Assembly: GCA_031291845.1 (NCBI GenBank) | Contig: JARLIH010000055.1 | Coordinates: forward strand, 1 to 49,608 | Origin: Isosphaeraceae bacterium | GTDB taxonomy: Bacteria; Planctomycetota; Planctomycetia; Isosphaerales; Isosphaeraceae | Direction of reading: 5' to 3' | DNA: 49,608 nt | Part shown: positions 8,380 through 16,700 of the stretch, in pieces | Numbering within the stretch: the stretch's first letter is position 1 | Layout of the letters: each line of letters starts with the position of its first letter | Position numbers and translations under genes: made by a program | Notes under the pieces: generated by a model | The model's input: only the letters and a program-made list of their open reading frames with translations | What the model was told of the DNA's origin: nothing | Databases searched by the model: none

Positions 8380-9624
8380 TTACGCCTCGTGAGACGAGGC
8401 GTATTCCGCCCGTTTCGGAGTTGCCGACTCGCGCTCGCTGCCCGCACCGTACCGCAAACGGTCCTTCAGAGACAGGAGCGGACGCTCGACTAGGTACCAC
8501 GATGCCATCGCGAGAGCGAGCGTCACGGCGACCTTGGCCGCGCCGTAGGAGAACGAATCTTCACTGCGGGTCGTGTTCCCGTCGAACGCCCAGATGACGA
8601 TCCAATGGTACACGTAGATCCCGTAGCTGATCAGCCCCAAGAAGCAGAGCGGCCGCCAGCGGAGCGGAGCCAGCACGGGGTGTCCGCAGAGGGTGACGAC
8701 CGTGCCGACCACGCCGAAATAGAAAAGGTTGATCGTCAAGATCGTCCCGGCCGGGTCGGCTGGCGTTGGAAGGCCGAAGTAGTCCAGGAGCCCCTTCGTA
8801 TAGCACTTGCGGAAGATTTGGGCGAACGAGAGTACGGCGACCAAGCCGAATGCCAACCGATAGCGGCCCAGGTACTGCGCGACTCGGCGCCGGTCAATCA
8901 GAAGCACGGCCATGAGGCCACCCAACGCGAACCCATCGCAACGGCCGATCAAGATGCGCTCGGAGTAGCGGGCGTACTGCAGGTATCCCCCCTCGCGGGC
9001 CATCCAGGCCATCGAAACCAGGACCGCGCAGAGCGCCATGATGCGAAGGTTACGGCCACTCGGCGCGAGCAACCAACGCAGCCTCCGGCGTGAGACCGCC
9101 AACTTCCGGCCAAGCCCTCGGCGCACGGCGGTACGGCCCGCCAACGCGGCCAGGCGGTCCCAGCCGCCCCACGCCGCCAGCGCGACGAGGGCCGGCCAGA
9201 TCACGTAAAACTGCTCCTCGAGCGCGAGCGTCCAGGCGTGCTCGAACCCTGGGTGAAACTTGGGCGGCGGCTTCAGTTGATAGAGCGTGACGTTCTGCGT
9301 GAACGTCAGGTAATAACCGAGCCCCTCCAGCGGCGGACGCCGCGATGGTGGCATGAGCGGGGCCGTCGCCACGAGAACCATGAGCGATAGGTAATAGATC
9401 GGCCAGATCCGCAGCCCGCGCCGGGCGTAGAAGACCGCGATGAACCAGCTCTCTTCGAAGTGATCGAGGACGATCGTCGTGATCAAGTAGCCCGACAGTA
9501 CAAAGAACAGATCCACTCCTGTCCAGCCGGGGATGCACACGGTGGGATTGAGGTGAAATACCACAACGATCGAGGCCGCCAGTGCCCTCAGAGCGTCGAG
9601 CTCAGCCAGACGTGGCCTCGTCAC
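8380..9624 (-). CDS. Membrane O-acyltransferase (acyltransferase 3 / OafA-type)
   Basis: About 414 residues with roughly ten hydrophobic segments. The N-terminus has the family's first helix and motif (LDALRALAASIVVVFH) followed by DLFFVLSGYLIT and FYARRGLRIWPIYY; WTLALEEQFYVIWP is the conserved mid-region block. By family it moves acyl groups across the membrane onto surface sugars. The frame extends back to a TTG at 9771, but GTG at 9624 has GGAGG (9632-9636) 7 bases upstream and starts right at the conserved sequence, so it is chosen. Upstream lies the duplicated leader cassette at 9735-10259, which holds a candidate promoter about 250 bases from this start. Confidence 0.88.
   Translation of the reverse strand: MTRPRLAELDALRALAASIVVVFHLNPTVCIPGWTGVDLFFVLSGYLITTIVLDHFEESWFIAVFYARRGLRIWPIYYLSLMVLVATAPLMPPSRRPPLEGLGYYLTFTQNVTLYQLKPPPKFHPGFEHAWTLALEEQFYVIWPALVALAAWGGWDRLAALAGRTAVRRGLGRKLAVSRRRLRWLLAPSGRNLRIMALCAVLVSMAWMAREGGYLQYARYSERILIGRCDGFALGGLMAVLLIDRRRVAQYLGRYRLAFGLVAVLSFAQIFRKCYTKGLLDYFGLPTPADPAGTILTINLFYFGVVGTVVTLCGHPVLAPLRWRPLCFLGLISYGIYVYHWIVIWAFDGNTTRSEDSFSYGAAKVAVTLALAMASWYLVERPLLSLKDRLRYGAGSERESATPKRAEYASSHEA
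8382..8402 (-). terminator. 9-bp hairpin spanning the acyltransferase stop codon
   Basis: ACGCCTCGT and ACGAGGCGT form a perfect 9-bp stem with a 3-base loop at the very 3' end of the gene, followed on the minus strand by AT-rich TAATAAACGAAATTATC. Possible terminator; no true T-run. Confidence 0.3.
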
Positions 9625-9881
9625 TGCCGGTCCTCCAGAGGACCGTGACGCGACGCGGGTTTCACCATGCCGGGCGGTCCCGAGATGGAGGTTCCCCTCG
9701 GCGCAATCACGCGATTCGGCTGCCCTACCAAGGAATGGGCGCGGACCTTCCTCGGGAGCGGACAACCGCAAGATGGCTCGTTCGAAAAAGCCGACCGGAG
9801 CCGTCTTTGAGCGACACGACGGGAAAGGGGGAGGGGGGCCGTCGAGTCACCGCAGGCACGGTCGAATGCGTGTGCCGTGAG

Positions 9882-9909
9882 ATTATGAGAGCCGACCCTG
9901 ATTTGTCGA
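9882..9909 (-). promoter_or_regulatory. Candidate promoter in leader copy A
   Basis: On the minus strand: TCGACA (9909-9904), 16 bases, CATAAT (9887-9882), close to a sigma-70 -35/-10 pair. The same arrangement occurs at the matching place in copy B, which supports it. Confidence 0.45.
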
Positions 9910-10145
9910 ATGAATTATCTATGTAGTTCGTCTGAATCGTCAGACGTGCGCACCGTCGCAATTTCTCAAAACCGTAAGGCGTTTCCATTTAAGTCCAACG
10001 CCAAGACACCGAAATCTTTGGTAGTTTTCCGGTCGTGGCCGGCATTGTCTTGTGCGTTCACGTCTTCTGAGAAGGACAACTCGCACCTTCATCAGGCCGC
10101 AGCGCGATTCACAGCGATCCTCGCAGCGCGGCCAAGACGCATTTG

Positions 10146-10189
10146 TGTAGGGTGCGTGGAACGCACCCGTGCATTTCATGCACCCTACA
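10146..10189. repeat. Nested palindrome TGTAGGGTGCGT...GCACCCTACA
   Basis: GGGTGCGT/ACGCACCC forms an inner hairpin and TGTAGGGTGC/GCACCCTACA an outer one, sharing bases, so two alternative folds exist. It lies inside leader copy A and is degraded in copy B (21975-22017). REP-like in appearance. Confidence 0.5.
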
Positions 10190-10320
10190 AATTGCGGAGC
10201 GCTCATCGCGAATCGACAATCTGCGCGGCGTGACAACAAACTCCGGAGTCCTTCTGTAGGGCTCTTCCGCAGCATCTGTGGGTGCACATCGCTCAACTCA
10301 GGCTCGGCAAGAGGGACCGC

Positions 10321-10386
10321 CCCTCCCGCCTTCACCTTCGCATCGCCCGGGTAAGTGAGGGCGATGCGAAGGCGAAGGCGGGAGGG
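10321..10386. repeat. Long hairpin, 28-bp arms
   Basis: Arms 10321-10348 and 10359-10386 are inverted copies with 27 of 28 positions pairing and a 10-base loop. It lies 61 bases beyond the outer end of leader copy A. It may be a REP-type element or a miniature mobile element; the 10260-11031 stretch otherwise holds only the RT remnant. Confidence 0.7.
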
Positions 10387-10511
10387 ACGCTCGGGAACTC
10401 TTGCGGTGGAGTGCCCAATTCGAGGCTGGTCTTCTGGCGCACGAATCGCGACCTTTTCGCGCGCTCGAACCCAGCCTAGAAACCGAGCCGAACCCACGCT
10501 GAAGCGGTTTT

Positions 10512-10712
10512 TCACACCGGTATCCCCAGTGGACTTGTTTCGCTGGGCGAGCCCGCCTTGGGGATGTGCACTCGACGCGCGGGCGGCGCCACGTACGTGC
10601 CGGATTTCGCGCGTTCGAGAAGGTCCCGTAGGTTGCCCGTCAGGTCCTTCTCATAGTCTTCCGCGGTCTGTCCATCCACGCCGACGGCTCCGTCCCTGCG
10701 GGTCTCGGTGTG
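10512..10712 (-). pseudogene. Group II intron reverse transcriptase remnant
   Basis: Between two in-frame stops (10713-10715 and 10512-10514) the minus strand reads RRDGAVGVDGQTAEDYEKDL, then an NLRDLLERAKSGTY block, PPARRVHIPK and PLGIPV. This matches the N-terminal region of group II intron-encoded reverse transcriptases (AVGVDGQT... RRVYIPK... PLGIPT). Only ~66 codons remain: no palm domain with YADD, no maturase or endonuclease domain, and no start codon. It is a decayed fragment. It faces opposite to the domain V-like relic at 6305 and need not come from the same element. Confidence 0.75.
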
Positions 10713-11031
10713 TCAGCGGGCGCTCAAAACCGGTTCTCCCGCACTTTCGATGATCCAGTCCGTCCAGCTCCAACATGATCACCCATTCACTTCCCTTGTG
10801 GAGGAGTAAAGGACAGGCAACGTGCTGCGGGGAGCGCAGAATGGATCGCATGTCCATTTTCGTTATCCGTGGCTGGGACCAAGGTTGAGCCCGCCAGGCA
10901 TTCACCGAGAGGATGTCGCGCCGCGGAGAACGTCTGTGGCCGCGTCGCGCCGTGAAGGAGTCGTTCTCGCTCAGGTAGTGCAGGGGGCGCGCGGTCGAGG
11001 TCTTCGCCGGTGAACGGAAACCCGGGTCGAT

Positions 11032-12066
11032 TCAGCGCGCCGGGCAACAGGCGAGGTTCGCCAGGTGGTGCACACCGAGATGCTCGGCCACGTCCCGGAG
11101 GCGCTGGCGGCTGGCGGCGAAGAACCGGCCCAGCAGCCGGCCCTCGCTCAACTTCAACAGCCGAGACTGCCACGACTCGGCGTCACTCCCCAGCCGGGTG
11201 AACACGGCTGCGAGCTCGCGCGAGATCGAGGCCTTGCCCTCACGAAACAGCCGCCCGGTATGCTCGACCAGCAGCACGTAGTTGCCGAGCGTGAAGCCCT
11301 CGAGCATTCCCTCGCGCGCTGAGTCGACTGCGCGTCGATCCTCGATTGGGCAGAGCCAGAGCGATTCCTCCAGTCCCGCCGATCGCGCCGCGCCGGCCAC
11401 GCTGCCGCGCTGGGCGGCCTTCAGGTCCTCGACGCGGCCCTGCGCCACGACGTGCTCGACGCGTTGCTTGATCGACGTGTGCTCCCCTGCTTCCGGGACG
11501 GCCACGAGCCCCGCCGCCACCGGGTTCAGGTCGATGTACGCACACGTTGCCAGGAGCGCCTCGGTATCGAGAATCGCCACGCTCTTGAAGCGACCCTCGA
11601 AAAACGCGCCGCGCGTCTTTTCCTGCCGGTTGGCCAGCCGCGACAGTGGCTCCTTCAGGCACTTCATGAACCAACTGAGACTTTGCAGCCGCTTTCGCGC
11701 CGTGGCGACCCAGGCGGCATCTTGCAGATGTTGCTGGACCCACTCGTCGCCGACGGGAATCGGCTGCCGGGCCTTGTCGCGAGGTGAAAACAACCGGCCC
11801 CAGCGTCTCACGACCTCTTCGTCCGACCAGGCCGTGGCCACTTCCGGGTCGAGCCGCACCAAGACGTGTAAGTGATTATCCAGAACGGTGAATCCGCCGA
11901 CGGCGACGGCGAAGATTTGTGCGAGTTCCTCGAGGCGGTTCTCGATCCATTGCTTGCGGTCGGAATCCCCCTCACTCAGCAGGAAGGCCCGGCGCACGCA
12001 CCGCGTGACGCAGTGATACCAGCGTGTGACCTCAGGATCAACCAGGTGAGCGCGAGCGATGGTCAT
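11032..12066 (-). CDS. Y1 (REP-associated) transposase-like protein
   Basis: 344 residues of the long Y1_Tnp / RAYT-like type common in planctomycetes. Visible are RWYHCVTRCVRRAFLL near the N-terminus, the HUH motif in LDNHLHVLV, TRGAFFEGRFKSV and ATCAYIDLNPVAAG. By family it is a single-strand DNA nuclease that nicks or moves palindromic repeats, with a Tyr nucleophile. ATG at 12066 (MTIARAH) has GGAG about 8 bases upstream; an in-frame extension to 12177 runs into the next gene's end and is rejected. The frame is intact to the C-terminal CCPAR. Several long palindromes lie within 2 kb and could be its substrates, which is inference. Confidence 0.85.
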   Translation of the reverse strand: MTIARAHLVDPEVTRWYHCVTRCVRRAFLLSEGDSDRKQWIENRLEELAQIFAVAVGGFTVLDNHLHVLVRLDPEVATAWSDEEVVRRWGRLFSPRDKARQPIPVGDEWVQQHLQDAAWVATARKRLQSLSWFMKCLKEPLSRLANRQEKTRGAFFEGRFKSVAILDTEALLATCAYIDLNPVAAGLVAVPEAGEHTSIKQRVEHVVAQGRVEDLKAAQRGSVAGAARSAGLEESLWLCPIEDRRAVDSAREGMLEGFTLGNYVLLVEHTGRLFREGKASISRELAAVFTRLGSDAESWQSRLLKLSEGRLLGRFFAASRQRLRDVAEHLGVHHLANLACCPAR

Positions 12067-12173
12067 GGGGAGTCTCCGTGGAGGTTCTCCCAAGCCTAGC
12101 GAATACCTGTTCCGATGTATAGTACCCAATGCCTGTCCTTTTTCTCCTCCCCTATGCCGACCGCGAGGAGTCG

Positions 12174-13595
12174 TCATTTGGCCCTGATCTTCAAGATCGC
12201 ATCGACGAACGCGTCATCAGAGTACGCTTGCTCGCCCAAGGCGTTCTTGCGAACGGCCTTGCGAATCTCGGGCTGAGTGTCTTTCACCTTGGCCCATTCC
12301 TCCGGTGCGTGCTTTTCGGCGAGATGAATCAAAGCGGGAAGAGCGGCTTTGGCATCAGGACCGATATGACCGAGCACCATCGCAACCAACTGCTGCGTCC
12401 AGGCCGGGTCCGGGGTTCTCGGCTCTCTTTTCAAGAGCTCGATCAAGTCCGGTATCGCAGGCTCCGCTTCCCGCCCCATGATTTCTAGTGATCCGATGGC
12501 GAAGTCTGTAGCCGTCGGCCCTGCATTCTCCCTGAGAAGCTGGATCAGCGGCGCGACCGCCGCTTCTCGGCGCACCTCATGCATGGCTTGCCACGCGGTC
12601 TCGGACCATGTCGTCCCGAATCGCCGAACGACATCACAGAGCACAAGTGGCGCCTCGTCGCCGATGACCAAGGGGAGATGCTCGATCGCGTATCGCTGGC
12701 CGGGCGAGTTCACCAAAGCGATCTGCTTCATCAGCCCACCACCCCGCCGGTCGCCAAGCGCAGCCAAAGCGACAGCCGACCGCAGCCGGGATACAATAGG
12801 GAACTCATCGTCCGAGAGGATTCTAGCAAGATCGGGTTTCGCCTCAGCGAGCCCGAGTTCCCCAACCAGATCGAGTGCGTCGTCCAGCGCCCCTCGATTC
12901 GTGTCGGAGAGGGCGGCGAGAACCAGCTTAGCAGAGCCGTTGCCAACCTCGCCTGTGTTGAGGTTCACGACTCGGAAGAGCCTGGGAAGCGGCTTCATTT
13001 CCAGCCACTGCCGTGAACCCACAATGATAGCTTGCTTGCGGGTGTCATCGATCCACCCCCCGCCGAGCCAATGGATACCCCCCGCAGTGCGGACGAAGTG
13101 ACGGATGTCATCTTCGCTGAATAAGTCAATCATTGCCTTTCGATGACGGACCTGGCCATCGCGGGAGACAATGACAAGGGCGTCTATGCTGTGGACGTCG
13201 CCATAGTTATAACCTCGGACGCCGAGTCCCACGAATCCCCAGCCATCGGACGAGATCGAGATCGTGGCGGGGCACCGTTTCAGGGAGCCGCTCCCGAGCA
13301 GTAAGTCTCCCTTCCGCACCACCACACCCGGATTGGGGATCACATTTGGACCTCGGCCTCCATCTTTGGCTGGCACCACAGGAACACTGCCTGGTGCTCG
13401 TTCGGCGAATTGAAACGTCACGGGCGTGCCCGCGCCCGGGTCTTGCGGACCACTGTTCTTCTTAACGACGACGTAGAAGCGACCTGTGGCGTCCGGCTGC
13501 CTGAAGTTGCGAAAGGGTCCGTAACTGTCAGCCCAAGAGAATGATGAGGGTGCCCCGCTCATGAGCAGCCCGAGCCATACAAACGCTTTGCGCAT
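12174..13595 (-). CDS. Secreted HEAT-repeat protein
   Basis: 473 residues. It starts with a signal peptide (basic MRK, a hydrophobic WLGLLMSG stretch, likely cleavage after SWA near residue 22). Residues ~25-215 form a domain I do not recognise, rich in Gly and Trp. Residues ~225-470 are HEAT-like helical repeats (PDLARILSDD, SAVALAALGD, AVAPLIQLLRENAG, PAIPDLIELLKRE, AALPALIHLAEKHA). ATG at 13595 fits the signal peptide. The gene lies 166 bp downstream of the RHS toxin gene on the same strand, which makes it a positional candidate for the toxin's immunity protein; its base composition is like the genome's, not like the AT-rich toxin tip. Confidence 0.78.
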   Translation of the reverse strand: MRKAFVWLGLLMSGAPSSFSWADSYGPFRNFRQPDATGRFYVVVKKNSGPQDPGAGTPVTFQFAERAPGSVPVVPAKDGGRGPNVIPNPGVVVRKGDLLLGSGSLKRCPATISISSDGWGFVGLGVRGYNYGDVHSIDALVIVSRDGQVRHRKAMIDLFSEDDIRHFVRTAGGIHWLGGGWIDDTRKQAIIVGSRQWLEMKPLPRLFRVVNLNTGEVGNGSAKLVLAALSDTNRGALDDALDLVGELGLAEAKPDLARILSDDEFPIVSRLRSAVALAALGDRRGGGLMKQIALVNSPGQRYAIEHLPLVIGDEAPLVLCDVVRRFGTTWSETAWQAMHEVRREAAVAPLIQLLRENAGPTATDFAIGSLEIMGREAEPAIPDLIELLKREPRTPDPAWTQQLVAMVLGHIGPDAKAALPALIHLAEKHAPEEWAKVKDTQPEIRKAVRKNALGEQAYSDDAFVDAILKIRAK

Positions 13596-13761
13596 GGTAG
13601 TACCCCACGGGGCTGCTGCCCAAGAACCAGTTCACGCGAATCTGGAACGCCTGGCTCAAGGTTGCCAAGAAGGCGCATTTCTGGGCAGTATACTCCGAGA
13701 ATGGTGCTCCTGATCACGGCCTAGCGGACGAAGCTGCACGCTTGCCGGGACAGACATTCAC
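13596..13761. other. Gap with unrecognised plus-strand open frame
   Basis: The plus strand is open between stops from about 13608 to 13788 and reads like protein (KNQFTRIWNAWLKVAKKAHF, WAVYSENGAPDHG), but has no ATG, GTG or TTG start in good context and overlaps the toxin gene's end. I do not recognise it; it may be chance or a gene remnant. Confidence 0.25.
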
Positions 13762-16700
13762 TTACGGAATCAATGCCCCATTAAGATGAAACGTGCCATT
13801 ATTAAGATTGGAATACCGCTTGTTCTTATATTTATTATAGAAATTCTGCGCAGCACATGTATTAGAAAGCAAAGCTGCCATCCGGTAACCATATTGGTCT
13901 GCCACATCAGGCAAACCTTTGACGTGAGTAGAACCAGTCGAGTGATGAAGCTCATGAAGCATGATTTCCATTTGCATTTCAATGCTATTATCAAAAAAAT
14001 ATTGTTCGTCATCATTTCGATCGTTGTTGAAATACACCTTAAATACGTCTCGTTTGTCGGAAAACGTCACATGGACGGCCCATGTGTCGTGCCAATCATC
14101 CCCCACTGGCTGAGCGTACTCAGAAAGGACGAAGGAATCAATGTGGAATAAAAAAATCTTCAAATCTTCATTCTGAGAATCTGTCAAACCTCCACATTCT
14201 TTGAGCTCTGCGACGGCAGCGACTAGCATCTCTTTCATCTCGAGAAGATATCTATATTTGGGTTGCCCATATTTGGCGCCGTGATTCTTGATCTCCCGAT
14301 CTTTAAGGCCAAACGGGTCGGCAGCGTCTACTGGGCTGTTGGCTGCGTACCGATAGAGGTTCGGGTCGCCTCCGTTGAATCCAAACGGATCCTGGGTGGT
14401 CCACCGTCCTGTCTCGGGATCCTCAACCCGCTCCACGGCGAAGTTCATCCCCGTCACCGAATCGTACTGCAACCCCGCGAACTTGAACCGATCTCCGACC
14501 GCCGACGAAGACTCGCTCACCACGCTCCCAAACGCGCTATAAGCAATATGATCGATCACCGTCCCCGAGTTGTCAACGATGTCCCCCACCGATCCCAACC
14601 GGTCCTGCAGATACCATGCCGTTCCCCGCGTCGGGATGTCGCGCGCCAGCAGCGTGTCCACCGCCAAGCCGTTCAGGCCATCCATATAATAGGCTGTCTG
14701 AAATCCAGAGGCATCGAAGTCAATCAATGGTGAATCGCCGTCGTACAGCGTCCACGTCGTCGTACCACCCTCCGACATCCCGATTCGGCGGTCCAGAGCG
14801 TCGTACGTGTACGTTGCCAGAACCGTTCGTACGCCCCCCGAAATCTGGTCCACCTCCGTCAGACGGTTCCGGTAGTCGTAACTATACACATCCTCGACGG
14901 CGGTAGCGATGTCCGTCTGCGTAATCATGTTCCCGTTGGCGTCGTACGTGTAGTTGTACGTCCCGTCGCTGAGCATCTCGTTCCCCGTCCCCGTTGAGTA
15001 CCCGGTCATCGTCCGGTTGCCGTTCGCGTCGTAGCTGAACGACTCGTTCGAGAACGACGTGTTCGTGTGCGTCACCCCCGTGAGCTGGTTGTTGTTCGTG
15101 TACGTGTAGGTCGTCGTGTCGCTCGAGGGACCCCACGTCTGCGTTTCCTGCGTCAAGAGACTGGCAGCGTCGAGGGTGTAGCTGTACGACGCCACCGTTG
15201 TGCCGCCCGACGTCTTGTCCGTGATACCGGTCAACTGCTTTGCGTTGTCGTACGAGTACGTCGTCTGCATCACCTCGCTCGTGGCCGAGAGGTCCGAGTA
15301 GCGGGTCAACGACGTCAGGTCCCCCGCATTGTCGTAGCCGAAGCCCACCAGCTTCAACCCCACGCCCGTTCCTGACTGCGACTCGCTCACCACCTGGTCA
15401 CGCGCGTTGTACGTGTAGCTCGTCAGGCCCCCCAGGCTGTCGTCCAGCGCCGTCCGGTTGCCGTCGCCGTCGTACTCGTACGTCAGCGTGACGCTCGCCA
15501 GCCCAGGCGTCCCCGCGTCGCTCACGCTCGTGACGTTGCCGTCCGCGTCGTAGCCGTAGGTGTACTCGCTGTTGGCGTCCTGGATCTTGGTCATGTTCCC
15601 GTCGGCGTCGTACGTCATCGTAATGATGTTCAACGGCGTACCGCCCAGCGGGTTCACCCAGGTCTCGGTCGTCTCTCGGCCGTCCGCGTCGTAAACGTAG
15701 TCGATCACGTGCCCGTTCGGGTCGATCGTCTGCGTGACGTTCCCGTCCAGGTCGTACGAAACCGTCGTCACGCCCCCCGTCGGGCTGGTCTCGGTGGCCA
15801 CATTGTCCGCCCCGTCGTACGTGTAACTGGTGACGTTGCTATCGGGATCGGTCACGCTGGTCAAGTCGCCGGCCGCGTTATAGGTGTAAGTGGTCGTCCC
15901 GCCGCCCGAGGGATCGGTCTCCGAGATCTCCTGGTCGCGGGCGTCATAGGCAAACGTCGTCGTATGGCCATCGGGGTCGGTGACGGTCACCTGGTTGCCG
16001 TCGGCATCGTAGCCGTAATCGGTCGTATCACCGAGCGGGTCGGTCACGGACGTCTCTTCGTTGAGGCTGTTGTAGGTATAGCTCGTCGTGTGACTGAGGG
16101 GATCGGTCACCGTCAGCAGGTTCCCGTCACCATCGTAGCCGTACGTGTAGACCGCCGCGGCTGCGCTCCCCCAGCCCAAGCCTGAGCCCGAACCAGAGGC
16201 CGAGCCAGAAGCCGCGCCCAAGGAGATCACCGGGAGGGTCGTCGTTTGCACCCTCCCGTCCGCGTTGTACGAGTACTCCACCCAATTGCCATTGGGGTCC
16301 TCGACCGACGTCAGCTCCCCGTCGAGGTCGTAGACGTAGGTGGTATGGCCACCGTCGGCGTCCGTCATGCCGCTAATCTGGTTTTCCTGATTGTAGGCAT
16401 AGGTTGTCGCGTGGCCCAAAGGGTCAGTCACGGAAAGAACGTTGCCGGAGGCGTCGTAAGTGTATTCCGTCTGGTGTCCGGTGCCCTGGTTGGCCGGGTC
16501 GGTCATCGCGACCAGTTCGCCGCGCGCGTTGTACGTGTACGACGTCACGTTCCCCAGGGCGTCGGTCACGCTCAGCAAGTTGCCGTCGGCGTCGTAGCGG
16601 TAATCCACGGCCGCCTCCGCGGCCGCCTGGACCGGGTCCTGCGACGACAGGACGCGGCCGGCTTCGTCGTAGGTATACGTCGTGGTCCGGCCCATTTCGT

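Larger units (their letters stand above)
9735..10259 (-). repeat. Duplicated 5' leader cassette, copy A
   Basis: About 525 bases that align over their whole length, with small gaps, to 21560-22069. The best-conserved block is 42 identical bases (10103-10144 against 21930-21971). In copy B the homology ends at the ATG of the RHS toxin gene; here the matching triplet is ATT (minus strand of 9734-9736) and the sequence beyond does not match. The cassette therefore lies upstream of the acyltransferase without its original gene. Confidence 0.75.
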
